Shown in pieces: positions 19,107 through 28,170 of a stretch of DNA of 64,000 bases. Location: contig JALHPF010000008.1 in the NCBI GenBank assembly GCA_022842595.1, positions 109,173 to 173,172 of the forward strand. Reading direction: 5' to 3'. Position numbers and translations under genes: made by a program. The notes beneath the pieces were generated by a model. That model made no database searches and had not been told where the DNA came from. It worked only from the letters and a program-made list of their open reading frames with translations. Each line of letters begins with the position of its first letter. Positions within the stretch are counted from its first letter, which is position 1. Origin of the DNA: Rubrivivax sp. (lineage in GTDB: Bacteria > Pseudomonadota > Gammaproteobacteria > Burkholderiales > Burkholderiaceae_C).

Positions 19107-19255
19107 GGCTGCTCATGATCTCCACTCCGGTAGATCAGCTTGGGCGGGGCCGAGTCGACCTGCATCGAGGGTGATGTGGGTAGGCGGAGTCCAAAGCCCG
19201 CGCTTGCGGTTCACGTGCTGGACAACCGGGTCCAAAACACGCACAGGAACCCCTC

Positions 19256-21055
19256 ATGCGCAAGAGCATCGCATCTTCCGGCTTCGCATTCAAGAAGCTC
19301 ATCTCCGAATTTCCAAGGGTGGGTGTGGCGCTGGCTGCAGCACTTTCCTGCGCCCATGTGTCGGCGCAGTCGCCACAGCAGGCCACCGCGGCTGACAGTC
19401 ATGCCCCTGGCCGTATCCTTGTGATGGCGCGCGCCGGCCTGCCGGACAGCGCGTTGGCAAAGATCCTTACCGAGCAGGGCGGAGGCTTGGCGCGCGCTGC
19501 AGGCAAAAGCGGGCTGCGCATCGTGGACTTGCCGCGCGGACTTGAGCGCCGCATGGTCGACCTGCTGAAGCAACACCCCCAGATCGAATTCGCCGAACTT
19601 GACCAGCGCGTTGCGCTGCATGCGTCGAACGATCCCTTCCTGGGCAGCCAGTGGCATCTGTCCAAGATTGGCGCCGTGCCGGCCTGGAATGACAGCACCG
19701 GCAGCGGCATCAAGATCGCCATCCTCGACACCGGTGTCGACGCGGCGCACCCCGACCTGGCCGAGCGGATGCTGCCGGGCTACAACTTCTATGACAACAA
19801 CACCGACACGAGCGACGTGCAAGGCCACGGCACCGCGGTGGCCGGGTCGGCCGCGGCAACGCTGAACAACGGCACCGGCGTCGCGTCGGTCGCAGGGCAG
19901 GCCCGGATCATTCCGATCCGAGTCTCGCAGCCCGACGGCTACGCCTACTTCAGCACCATCGCGAGCGCGCTGACCTGGGCGGCTGATCAGGGCGCACGCG
20001 TGGCCAACATCAGCTACGGCGTCAGCGGCAGCGCGGCAGTGCAGAGTTCGGCCAACTACATGAAGAGCAAGGGCGGCCTGGTGGTCGTTTCGGCTGGCAA
20101 CAATGGTGTCGAGGAAGGCACGGCTGCCAACAGCGCGATGATCACCGTGTCGGCCACCGACAGCAGCGACCGCCGCACCTCGTGGTCGAGTTTTGGCAAC
20201 TTCGTCGACATCGCAGCGCCAGGCGCAGGCATCTACACCACCAACCGCGGTGGCAGCTACGGCAGCTGGAATGGCACTTCGTTCTCCAGCCCGGTGACCG
20301 CTGGCGTGGTGGCGCTGATGATGTCGGCCAACCCGGCGCTTTCGTCCGCCCAGGTGCAGACCCTGCTGTTCAACACCGCAACCGACCTGGGAACCGCCGG
20401 CTTCGACAAGGAATACGGCTGGGGCCGTGTCGACGCCAACGCCGCCGTGCAGGCCGCGCTGGCCAGCGTCTCGACGGTCGATACGCAGGCGCCCAGCGTA
20501 GCCATCGGCAACCCGCTGGCATCGAGCACGGTGTCGGGCCTGGTGGCGGTGGACGTCAGCGCGGTCGACAACGTGGGCGTCGTCCGCGTCGACCTGTTCG
20601 CCAACGGCAGCAGGGTCGCCAGTGACAGCAGCGCACCGTTTGCGTTCTCCTGGGATTCCAAGCAAGCCTCCAACGGCAATGCTGAACTGAAGGCCGTGGC
20701 AGTCGACGCGGCCGGCAACAGCGGGACCTCGGCAGGGGTCTGGGTCAACGTGTCCAACGCGTCCACGACGCCTGCGGACACGACACCGCCGGTCGTGGCG
20801 ATCAGCAACCCCGGCAACGGTTCGACCGTTTCCGGCATGGTCAGGGTGACTGTCAACGCATCCGACAACAGCGGCAGCGCCGGCATCTCGAACCAGCTCT
20901 ACGTCGGCACCCGGCTCGTGGCGAGCGGCGCCGGCAGTTCGCTCGGCTACGAGTGGAACGTGAGGCCGCTGAAGCGTGGCAGCTACACGCTGAAGGCGGT
21001 GTCCAAGGACGCAGCGGGGAACACCTCGTCGGTGACGGTGACGGTCACGCGCTGA
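19256..21055 (+). CDS. Secreted S8 subtilisin-like protease with Ig-like repeats
   Basis: 599 residues. Signal peptide to about residue 38 (VGVALAAALSCAHVSA), then an inhibitor-like propeptide to about 115, and a subtilase domain with catalytic D158 (AILDTGVD), H191 (GHGTAVAG) and S342 (GTSFSSP). Two beta-sandwich Ig-like repeats follow, from about 412-500 and 510-599, each opening with DT-x-x-P. These probably bind substrate or the cell surface. All catalytic residues are present, so it should be an active exported protease. The c-di-GMP riboswitch in its leader implies that the second messenger controls it. A bidirectional terminator lies 56 bp after the stop. Confidence 0.93.
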   Translation: MRKSIASSGFAFKKLISEFPRVGVALAAALSCAHVSAQSPQQATAADSHAPGRILVMARAGLPDSALAKILTEQGGGLARAAGKSGLRIVDLPRGLERRMVDLLKQHPQIEFAELDQRVALHASNDPFLGSQWHLSKIGAVPAWNDSTGSGIKIAILDTGVDAAHPDLAERMLPGYNFYDNNTDTSDVQGHGTAVAGSAAATLNNGTGVASVAGQARIIPIRVSQPDGYAYFSTIASALTWAADQGARVANISYGVSGSAAVQSSANYMKSKGGLVVVSAGNNGVEEGTAANSAMITVSATDSSDRRTSWSSFGNFVDIAAPGAGIYTTNRGGSYGSWNGTSFSSPVTAGVVALMMSANPALSSAQVQTLLFNTATDLGTAGFDKEYGWGRVDANAAVQAALASVSTVDTQAPSVAIGNPLASSTVSGLVAVDVSAVDNVGVVRVDLFANGSRVASDSSAPFAFSWDSKQASNGNAELKAVAVDAAGNSGTSAGVWVNVSNASTTPADTTPPVVAISNPGNGSTVSGMVRVTVNASDNSGSAGISNQLYVGTRLVASGAGSSLGYEWNVRPLKRGSYTLKAVSKDAAGNTSSVTVTVTR

Positions 21056-21110
21056 GTCCGGCACACCGAGGCTGATCGAGCCTTTGCTTGCTGGTCAGAT
21101 CTCAGGCAAA

Positions 21111-21145
21111 GAAGAAGGGGCCCTCGGGCCCCTTTTCTTTTCTTC
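21111..21145. terminator. Bidirectional intrinsic terminator
   Basis: GGGGCCC-TC-GGGCCCC is a perfect stem with a two-base gap, flanked on the left by GAAGAA and on the right by TTTTCTTTTCTTC. It gives a pyrimidine-rich tail in both directions. It sits between the convergent subtilase (+) and PEP-CTERM (-) genes and can serve both. Confidence 0.85.
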
Positions 21146-21170
21146 TTCGGACGACAGAGCGTCTGTGCCC

Positions 21171-21794
21171 TCAAGCAGCCCGCTGACGGCGCGCCACGCC
21201 CAATCCCGCGAGCGCCAGTCCGACGAGTGCAAGCGTGCCCGGCTCGGGAACCGGATTGCCGCCAGGGCCGCTGCCGCCGTTGCCGGCTACGCGTTTAAAG
21301 ATGCTGATGTGCGATACGTCCCTAGAATTTGCATTGCCGTTGAAAGTGAACGGTGGTGCAGTGAACGGTGTGGACCATGTACCTGATGAAAACTCTTCGT
21401 TAAGCGCGAAGCTGATCAAGTTGGTGTCATTGCCGTCCTTGAACACGATCATGTAATCGAAGGAGGTGAAGTCCACACTTGATATCGACCAACTCCCAGC
21501 CTGCCCAGTGTTGCCGGACCCTCCCATCTGGGTCTGGCCGTTGGTTAGCCAATCACTGAAGCCGAAGAACGCCGCCGAGTTGACATTAGCCAAACTTGCG
21601 ACGTTGTTGTTGTCTGCGGGGGTCAAGTACTGGCAGGCACTCGCAGCAGTGTCGGTTCCGGCCGCACCTTTGACCTTCGCTGTACCGTCCGTGGTGAATG
21701 CAGTGGGACAGGCCACGAGGGCGGCGTGAGCGCTACCGGCGATGAAGGCTCCACTAATGACGACCGCAGTAACGAACTTTCTGCTCAGGCGCAT
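21171..21794 (-). CDS. PEP-CTERM sorted exported protein
   Basis: 207 residues. Signal peptide about 1-24 (TAVVISGAFIAGSAHA). The C-terminus carries a PEP-CTERM sorting signal: VPEPGT, a hydrophobic stretch (LALVGLALAGLGVA) and a basic tail RRQRAA. Such proteins are exported, then cut and processed by an exosortase, and often belong to the extracellular matrix. Exosortase genes are not in this window. The middle part is rich in Asn, Ser, Gly and Thr and has no named domain that I recognise. It is less GC-rich than its neighbours, as is common for this class. Confidence 0.9.
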   Translation of the reverse strand: MRLSRKFVTAVVISGAFIAGSAHAALVACPTAFTTDGTAKVKGAAGTDTAASACQYLTPADNNNVASLANVNSAAFFGFSDWLTNGQTQMGGSGNTGQAGSWSISSVDFTSFDYMIVFKDGNDTNLISFALNEEFSSGTWSTPFTAPPFTFNGNANSRDVSHISIFKRVAGNGGSGPGGNPVPEPGTLALVGLALAGLGVARRQRAA

Positions 21795-21924
21795 GTTGCT
21801 TCCTTAGTAACGCCTGCCTTGGCGTCTTGGGAGCTGTCTAGCAAAGTTCGTGCCAATTTCCTAAGCCTCTGATTTTTCATGGAATTTCTGGCTGGCAGGC
21901 GTCTCAAGTCGCAGGAATGTCAAG

Positions 21925-22110
21925 ATTTTCGACGTGCCGGAATCTGCCGTTGTGTTGAGCGGCAAGAAGAGGCGGTGGCAGTCGACCTCGTCGGCCACCC
22001 AAAAAACTGATTCCAGCACCAACGCAGTCCCGGCGCTCGCATCGATGGCCCTGACCGGCTTGGCCCTGGCCGGTCTGTTCGCAACGCGTCGCCGTCCCCC
22101 GGCCTACTGA
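21925..22110 (+). pseudogene. Remnant of a PEP-CTERM-like gene, C-terminal end
   Basis: An open frame without a start ends in VPALASMALTGLALAGLFAT followed by RRRPPAY and a stop. The layout (VP-x-x, hydrophobic helix, Arg cluster) is that of a PEP-CTERM anchor, but the PEP triplet has become PAL. No upstream gene body is visible; the frame stays open for only about 65 codons and lacks an ATG. Best read as the tail of a lost gene, near an intact PEP-CTERM gene on the other strand. Confidence 0.4.
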
Positions 22111-22842
22111 ACTTCAACCCGCGCCGCGCCCGCGTCGCGGATGCAGACTCGACCAGCTTCGCTCTGCAGGCAGCCCCTGAACCGCTCCTTCACACGGCGG
22201 GCAAACCAGTCGATGGTTAACCGTCGCGTGATCAGCGGCTTCTGCAGCACGGTCCGCTGCGACACCGCGCGTGGCTGCGCAATCCGGCGATCGCAACCAC
22301 CTTGGGCAGCCGCAGGCTGGGGCGAAGTGCTCGCCGCTGCTCTGTCCCAGCTGGCAGAGGATGGCCCGTGCATCCAGGCCGATGTCCGCGGCGAGCTTGC
22401 GCGCGGCCGCTTCGGTCTCGTACACCTTCGGCGCGCCGTTGACGATCAGGTCCACGTCCAGCGCCAGCGCCCGCCCCGTGGCAACGACCAGGGCCTGCTG
22501 GAAGGCCACATGGCGGCTGGCATAGCGCCCGGAGTCGAAATCCGCGGATCGGTAGAGCAGGCCGGCGCCTACGCGGACGTTTCATGGCCCAGCCGGTGCG
22601 CACCGGGTTCCCGGCCAGTTCGGGAACGCCCAGGCCTTCAGCGCGCCGCAGGACCTCGTTGCGCGCGACGCTGGCCAGGTTGGGCACCGGAGGGTCCGGG
22701 TCGAGGCTGGACTCCGGCTCGGTGACGGCCAGCACGGCGCAGACGCTCTTGATGAAGGGGTCCAGCTTCAGCCCGGCAAACACCAGCTGCAGGTCGACCG
22801 CTGGGGCGGCGCACTGCGCCATCCGCGCCGGAATCATGGCAT
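22110..22842 (-). pseudogene. Decayed DUF1615 family gene
   Basis: Pieces of one protein appear in order but in three frames. First (22837 down to about 22580): IPARMA...VDLQLVFAGL...CAVLAVTEPESSLDPDPPVPNLASVARNEVL...NPVRTGWAMK. Second (about 22580 to 22345): LLYRSADFDSGRYASRHVAFQQAL...ALDVDLIV...RAILCQLGQ. Third (about 22260 to 22140): QKPLITRRLTIDWFARRVKERFRGCL. This order fits the DUF1615 lipoprotein-like family, with a central part deleted and at least two frameshifts. The 5' end is lost where repeat copy B begins, so the element or a recombination there may have cut the gene. Confidence 0.7.
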
Positions 22843-22843
22843 C

Positions 22844-23020
22844 GATGTCGGACTGGATTCGTTCCGGCGTGCGTGGCGAGGTCTGCCTCGGGGCACCGCT
22901 GCCGCATCATCCGCTGGCCAGGCGAGCCCGGTCCTTTCATCCAGGACTCCAGCGGAAACGCCGTTGAACGTCGGTGCGGTCCACGGCGGCGTCGGCGGCG
23001 CCCCGCCGGGCGCGCCGGAC
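22844..23020 (+). repeat. Dispersed ~180 bp repeat, copy B
   Basis: Direct repeat of 18232-18414 (see there). It lies exactly between the 3' end of the helicase gene and the broken 5' end of the DUF1615 pseudogene. The last conserved block, GGCGGCGCCCCGCCGG, ends just short of the helicase stop codon. About 4.6 kb separates the two copies, so recombination between them could delete the riboswitch-subtilase segment. Confidence 0.75.
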
Positions 23021-23021
23021 G

Positions 23022-25109
23022 TCACGGCAGCCCATCGCCGTCGCTTGCCGTGGCCCCGGCCGCCCTGGCCTGCCAGAACGCGGCATCGATCAGCTGCTCG
23101 GCCCCGGTGCGTTCGTTGACCAGCCAGAACTGCCGGCCGTCGGCGCCGAGCCGCACCACCTCGCCGACATGCCGCCCGGCGCTGACGCGCCGGCCCAGCG
23201 TGTTGGCCGGGAAGCCGGGTTCGGCCGCCAGCTGCTGCAGCGGCAGCACCTCGCGCATGTCACCGGCCAGGCGCAGCCGCTGCAGCAGTCGCGCCAGCAG
23301 CGGGTTGGCGGCGTCGGCGGGAGACAGGAACACCACCAGCTTGGCCATCGCCCGGCTGTAGGCCACGTTGATGAGCCGCCGCGCGTCCTCGGTCTGCAGA
23401 AAGGGCTGGGCGCCGTCGGCCGGGTCGAAGAAGACCACCGGCGCCTCGCTGCCCTGGGCACGGTGCACGGTGCTGACCTTCACCGCCTCGGGCAAGCCGC
23501 GGGCGCGCAGGCACTGGCGGATGAGCGCGCGCTGCGCCCGAAACGGCGTCAGCACCACCAGCTCGTGCGGCTGCCAGTCGCCACCGGCCAGGGCCTGCGC
23601 CACCCGGGCGGCGATGGCCTCGGCGGATTCGCGCCGCACCGGCCCGCGATCCTGGGCCGACCAGGCGCCGTCGCGCTGAACGCGGTGCACATGCACATGC
23701 TCGCCGGCGGCGATGTCGCCCAGGGCCCGCTCGCGCGCGGCGCACCAAGCCGGCGAGGCCGCGGCGTCGTGCGCCACGCGCAGCGCGCCGTCGTAGAAGA
23801 GCTGGCTGACGAGCTCGCCGATGGGCGCGGCCATGCGCGACTGCTCGTCCAGCAGTGCCACGCTCGCGCCGCTGCGCGGCATCTCGGCGAAGGGTGAACG
23901 GCCCAGCCAGCGCCGGGCCTCGCGTTCCGCGCTGCGTTGCACCGGACCGAGCTGCTGCGGGTCGCCGGCGAAGAGATGGGCTCGGCCCAGCGGCATCAAC
24001 ACCAGGGCATGGGCCAGGCTGACCTGGCTGGCCTCGTCGAAAACGACCAGGTCGAAGGGCGGCTCGCAGGCCGCCTCGCCCATCTCGCCAGCCCCAGCCG
24101 CCAGCTCACGCAGCGTCTTCAGCGTGAAGGCGGCGCGGGTGGTGGTCATCGCGGCCAGGCGGCAGCGGCGCAGCACCTGCAGCGAGACGGCGCGCAGTTC
24201 GTCGCGCAGCGCGGCGACCCGGTCGGCCCAGGCCTTGAAGGCCTGCGCGTCGCGCGTGGACGGCCGCGCCGCCTCGGCGCGCGCCAGGCGCGTGATGAGG
24301 CCGCTGTCGTCGGTGGGGATCAGGTGCTCACGGCCGGCATAGGCCGCGGCGTCGAAGCGCGTGCCCAGGCGCTGCACGCTCAGGCGCAGCGCCTCGCGAC
24401 GCCCTTTTTGCAGGGCCTTGTCGACCGCCAGCGTGGCGATGTCCACCGCGTGGTTGGTGGTGGACAGCAGCAGCACGCGCGCCTGCGGCCGGGTGGCCAG
24501 ATATTCAGCCAGCAGCACACCCAGCGTGGTGGTCTTGCCGGTGCCCGGCGGGCCCCAGAGGAAGCCGCAGGCGTTCGCCACCAGGCCCAGGGCCTGGCGC
24601 TGCGCCGGCCGCAGCCAGCGAAAGGGTTCGCCCGTCAGCGCCGGCCCGGCCGGCGCCGCGCAGGGCCGGGCCAGGGTGGGCAGCGCGGCCAGGGCCAGAC
24701 CGGCCCAGGTCGTGTCCGACCAGGCGTCGGCCACGGCCTGCAGGAAACGCGTGGGGTACAGGCGGATCAGCAGCCCCGGTGCGGGTGGCGCCGCGGTGGC
24801 GTTCTGCAGCAGCAGTTCATCGTCTTCCGGCCGCACCGCCAGCACGCTGGCGCCGCCACCGTGCGCGACGGTGCGCGTCTGTCCGGGTGCCACACCCCAC
24901 CAGGCCGAGGCGCCGTCGAGGCTGTCGTCCAGCAGCGCCTGGGCCGAGGCCACGCCGGGCCGCTGGCCATCCGCGTAGACGTACCCCGGCTCGAGGCGCA
25001 CGCGCCACAGCGCCCCGTCCTGCTGGCGTTGCAGCACCTTGAAATCGTAGTACGCCGGCGTGGCCGCGAGCTCGGCGCTCAGCGCCGCGCGCAGGTCGGC
25101 CAGGCTCAT
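23022..25109 (-). CDS. Superfamily 1 helicase, DNA2/NAM7-like AAA_11-AAA_12
   Basis: 695 residues. The N-terminal ~165 residues have no motif that I recognise. The helicase core starts with Q-motif-like RWLRPAQRQAL, Walker A GPPGTGKTT (186-194), STTNHAVD (motif Ia), FDLVVFDEASQ (Walker B, DEAS box), FAGDPQQLGPV (motif III), and at the C-terminus VLTPFRAQRALIRQCL, STVHRAQGSEAPVV and RLINVAYSRA (motifs IV-VI). This is the UPF1/DNA2-like SF1B set, complete and probably active on RNA or DNA. The gene stands alone with no nuclease or defence partner next to it. Possible roles in repair or RNA metabolism are not resolved. Confidence 0.88.
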   Translation of the reverse strand: MSLADLRAALSAELAATPAYYDFKVLQRQQDGALWRVRLEPGYVYADGQRPGVASAQALLDDSLDGASAWWGVAPGQTRTVAHGGGASVLAVRPEDDELLLQNATAAPPAPGLLIRLYPTRFLQAVADAWSDTTWAGLALAALPTLARPCAAPAGPALTGEPFRWLRPAQRQALGLVANACGFLWGPPGTGKTTTLGVLLAEYLATRPQARVLLLSTTNHAVDIATLAVDKALQKGRREALRLSVQRLGTRFDAAAYAGREHLIPTDDSGLITRLARAEAARPSTRDAQAFKAWADRVAALRDELRAVSLQVLRRCRLAAMTTTRAAFTLKTLRELAAGAGEMGEAACEPPFDLVVFDEASQVSLAHALVLMPLGRAHLFAGDPQQLGPVQRSAEREARRWLGRSPFAEMPRSGASVALLDEQSRMAAPIGELVSQLFYDGALRVAHDAAASPAWCAARERALGDIAAGEHVHVHRVQRDGAWSAQDRGPVRRESAEAIAARVAQALAGGDWQPHELVVLTPFRAQRALIRQCLRARGLPEAVKVSTVHRAQGSEAPVVFFDPADGAQPFLQTEDARRLINVAYSRAMAKLVVFLSPADAANPLLARLLQRLRLAGDMREVLPLQQLAAEPGFPANTLGRRVSAGRHVGEVVRLGADGRQFWLVNERTGAEQLIDAAFWQARAAGATASDGDGLP

Positions 25110-25227
25110 GGGGGCGGGCAGGGGCGGGCAGGCGGCTCTGGCGGGACGCGGACTGGTCCGGGGACAGCGGCGCGGCCAAGCCCACGGCGAAAGCGACCAC
25201 AGGCCGGCGCTGCGCCGGCCGCAGCGT

Positions 25228-25857
25228 TCAAGCGCTGCGCTTGAAAACCGCGAGGAAGGCGCCCGCCCCCACGAACAGCGCGCCGAAGACGCGGTTCAGC
25301 ACGCGCATGTGCGAAGCCGATTTCAGCTCGGCAAGCACGCTGGCGGCCAGCACGGTGTAGCCGGCCATCACCACCATGTCGGTGAAGCCCAGCGTCAGCG
25401 CGATGACCAGGTACTGCAGCAGCAGCGGTTGCTGCAGGTCCATGAACTGCGGCACCACCGCCAGCAGGAAGACCGTGCCCTTGGGGTTCACCGCGTTGAT
25501 CATCCAGCCGCGCAGCACCAGCGTGCGTGCCGACACGGCGCCGGCATCGGCCTGCAGTTCCGCCAGCGGCCGAGCCGGCGCGCGCCACTGCTGCACGCCC
25601 AGCACCACCAGATAGGCCACGCCCAGCCATTTCACGACGGTGAAGGCCGTTGCCGAGGCAGCCAGCAGCGCCCCCAGGCCCACGCCGACGACGAGCAGCT
25701 GCGACCAGATGCCCAGCACCAGCCCCAGCGTCGTGGCATAGCCGCGCCGAAAGCCATGGTTCAGGCCGGCGCTCATGGCCGCCAGCGCGCCGGGGCCCGG
25801 AGAGATGCTGATCGCCCAGGACGCCGCGAAGAAGGCCAGCCAGGTAGAGAGTTCCAT
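25228..25857 (-). CDS. LysE/RhtB family amino-acid exporter
   Basis: 209 residues with about six hydrophobic segments spread over the whole length, the family size. The N-terminal SPGPG motif (residues 19-23) and the inner NPKGTVFLLAVVPQF segment are diagnostic of the LysE/RhtB/CadD group, which exports amino acids or their derivatives through the inner membrane. The start is the ATG at 25857, where similarity begins (MELSTWLAFF); a longer frame upstream overlaps the promoter of aroG. Divergent from DAHP synthase by 104 bp. A link between aromatic amino-acid synthesis and export is possible but not shown. Confidence 0.92.
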   Translation of the reverse strand: MELSTWLAFFAASWAISISPGPGALAAMSAGLNHGFRRGYATTLGLVLGIWSQLLVVGVGLGALLAASATAFTVVKWLGVAYLVVLGVQQWRAPARPLAELQADAGAVSARTLVLRGWMINAVNPKGTVFLLAVVPQFMDLQQPLLLQYLVIALTLGFTDMVVMAGYTVLAASVLAELKSASHMRVLNRVFGALFVGAGAFLAVFKRSA

Positions 25858-25961
25858 TGTTCGGCGCGCGCAGGGCCATGGGTGCAGGGAAGCCGGCAAT
25901 TGTCGCCGCGGCGGGCGCGGCGCGCTGGCCGCCGCCATCGGCGCTGCCCGACAATCGCGCC

Positions 25962-27077
25962 ATGAACCGAATCGACGACCCCCTCCACGACCAGGAAGTG
26001 GGCGTGCGCGACAGCACGCTGGACACCACCCGCATCGACGACGTGCGCATCGGCGCGGTGCGACCGCTTATGACCCCGGCGCTGCTGCAAGAGCGTGTGC
26101 CGGTGCAGGCCGGCACGCTGGCGCTGGTGGAAGACAGCCGCCGCCGCATCGCCGACGTGCTGCACGGCCGCGACGACCGGCTCGTCGTCGTCGTCGGGCC
26201 CTGCTCGATCCACGACCACGAGCAGGCCATCGACTACGGCCGGCGCCTGAAGGCCGTGGCCGACACCCTGCAGGGCGAGCTGCTGATCGTGATGCGCACC
26301 TATTTCGAGAAGCCGCGCACCACGGTCGGCTGGAAGGGCTACATCAACGACCCCCACCTCGACGGCAGCTTCGCCATCAACGAAGGGCTGGAACGCGCGC
26401 GCCGGCTGCTGCTGGAGCTGACCGCGCTGGGCCTGCCCACGGGCACCGAGTTCCTCGACCTGCTGAGCCCGCAGTTCATCAGCGACCTGGTGAGCTGGGG
26501 CGCGATCGGCGCGCGCACGACCGAAAGCCAGAGCCACCGCCAGCTTGCTTCGGGCCTGAGCTGCCCGGTGGGCTTCAAGAACGGCACCGACGGCAGCCTG
26601 CAGGTGGCTGCCGACGCGATCCTGGCCGCACGCGCGCCGCATGCCTTCATGGGCATGACGAAGATGGGCATGGCGGCCATCTTCGAGACCCGCGGCAACG
26701 CCGACTGCCACGTCATCCTGCGCGGTGGCAAGACACCGAACTACGACGCCGCCGGCGTCGCAGCGGCCTGCGACAGGCTGCGCCAGGCAGGCCTGCCCGA
26801 GCGCCTGATGGTCGACGTCTCGCACGGCAACAGCCGCAAGCAGCACGCCTTGCAGGTGGAGGTGGCGGCGGACGTGGCGACGCAGGTGGCCGGGGGCGAC
26901 CGGCGCATCGTCGGCCTGATGATCGAGAGCCATCTCGAGCCCGGTCGCCAGGACCTGGTGCCCGGCCGGCCCCTGCAGCGCGGGGTGTCGATCACCGACG
27001 CCTGCCTGGGCTTCGCGCAGACCGTGCCGGTGCTGCAGGGCCTGGCCGCTGCGGTGCGCGCGCGCCGCAGCGCTTGA
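25962..27077 (+). CDS. aroG: 3-deoxy-7-phosphoheptulonate synthase, class I (AroG type)
   Basis: 371 residues. It condenses phosphoenolpyruvate and erythrose 4-phosphate in the first step of the shikimate pathway. Family motifs in order: VVVGPCSIHD (metal-ligand Cys), MRTYFEKPRTTVGWKG, DLLSPQF, GARTTESQSHR, PVGFKNGTDG, HVILRGGKTPNY and MVDVSHGNSRKQH. All active-site segments are intact. Which aromatic amino acid inhibits it cannot be told from the sequence. ATG at 25962 fits similarity; the upstream in-frame ATG at 25857 would overlap the start codon of the divergent exporter. The permease gene follows after 22 bp and may share the transcript. Confidence 0.95.
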   Translation: MNRIDDPLHDQEVGVRDSTLDTTRIDDVRIGAVRPLMTPALLQERVPVQAGTLALVEDSRRRIADVLHGRDDRLVVVVGPCSIHDHEQAIDYGRRLKAVADTLQGELLIVMRTYFEKPRTTVGWKGYINDPHLDGSFAINEGLERARRLLLELTALGLPTGTEFLDLLSPQFISDLVSWGAIGARTTESQSHRQLASGLSCPVGFKNGTDGSLQVAADAILAARAPHAFMGMTKMGMAAIFETRGNADCHVILRGGKTPNYDAAGVAAACDRLRQAGLPERLMVDVSHGNSRKQHALQVEVAADVATQVAGGDRRIVGLMIESHLEPGRQDLVPGRPLQRGVSITDACLGFAQTVPVLQGLAAAVRARRSA

Positions 27078-27099
27078 ACGTGGCCGGGTCGGAACCTCG

Positions 27100-28170
27100 A
27101 TGACTGCACCGGAAGACGACAAAGCCGCGCGCAAGCAGACCTGGGTGCTGCGGCTGATGCTCGTCGCGGTGTCGCTCGCGCTCGGCGCCATCCTGCTGCC
27201 CTTCTGGGGCACCTTGCTGTGGGGGGTGATCCTGGCGCTGCTGTTCACGCCGCTGTACCGGCTGCTGCTGCGGCGCATGCCCGCGCGGCGCACCTTGGCT
27301 GCACTGCTGACGGTGCTGGCCGCGTTGTTGATCGCGGTGTTGCCCTTTGCCTTCCTCACCGCGTCGCTGGCGCGCGAGGCCGCCGGTGTCTACGGGCAGC
27401 TGCAATCGGGCGACCTGAACCCGGGCGGCTACCTCGAGGGCCTGTTCAATGCGATGCCTCAGTGGCTGGCAGGCTTGCTCGAACGCTTCGGCCTGGTCGG
27501 CTTCGACGACCTGCAGCGCCGCCTGGCCAGCCTGATCGGCGAGGGCAGCCAGTTCATCGCGACCCAGGCCTTCAGCATCGGGCAGAACACCTTCGAGTTC
27601 GTGGCCAGCCTGTTCGTCATGCTGTACCTGTCGTTCTTCCTGATCCGCGACGGCGATTCGCTGGTCATGTCGCTGCGCAAGGCGGTGCCGCTGACAGCGC
27701 ACAACCAGCAGCAGCTGCTGGAGAAGTTCGCGACCGTGATCCGCGCCACCGTCAAGGGCAATCTGCTGGTGGCGGTGGTCCAGGGCACGCTGGGCGGCCT
27801 GGCGTTCTGGTTCCTCGGCGTCGCTGCGCCGCTGCTGTGGGGGGTGCTGATGGCCTTCCTGTCGCTGCTGCCGGCGGTCGGTGCCGCCCTGGTCTGGGGG
27901 CCGGTGGCGCTGTACTTCCTGGCGACGGGCGCGGTCTGGCAGGGCGTTGCGCTGACCGGCTACGGCGTGCTCGTCATCGGCCTCGTCGACAACGTGCTGC
28001 GCCCCATCCTGGTGGGCAAGGACACGAGCCTGCCCGACTACGTGGTGCTGATCACCACGCTCGGCGGCATGGCCGTGTTCGGCATCAGCGGTTTCGTCGT
28101 CGGCCCGGTGATCGCGGCGATGTTCTTCGCCGTCTGGCACATCGTTCTGATCGGGCGGGACACCAGCTAG
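27100..28170 (+). CDS. AI-2E/PerM family membrane permease
   Basis: 356 residues, about seven to eight hydrophobic segments. The N-terminal pair (LMLVAVSLALGAILLPFWG and LWGVILALLFTPLYRLLL), a long amphipathic middle, and the C-terminal block VDNVLRPILVGK followed by LPDYVVLITTLGGMAVFG are hallmarks of the AI-2E transporter (UPF0118/PerM) family. Some members export autoinducer-2 or act as Na+/H+ antiporters; substrates are mostly unknown. It is 22 bp after aroG and probably co-transcribed with it, but no functional tie is evident. Confidence 0.92.
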   Translation: MTAPEDDKAARKQTWVLRLMLVAVSLALGAILLPFWGTLLWGVILALLFTPLYRLLLRRMPARRTLAALLTVLAALLIAVLPFAFLTASLAREAAGVYGQLQSGDLNPGGYLEGLFNAMPQWLAGLLERFGLVGFDDLQRRLASLIGEGSQFIATQAFSIGQNTFEFVASLFVMLYLSFFLIRDGDSLVMSLRKAVPLTAHNQQQLLEKFATVIRATVKGNLLVAVVQGTLGGLAFWFLGVAAPLLWGVLMAFLSLLPAVGAALVWGPVALYFLATGAVWQGVALTGYGVLVIGLVDNVLRPILVGKDTSLPDYVVLITTLGGMAVFGISGFVVGPVIAAMFFAVWHIVLIGRDTS

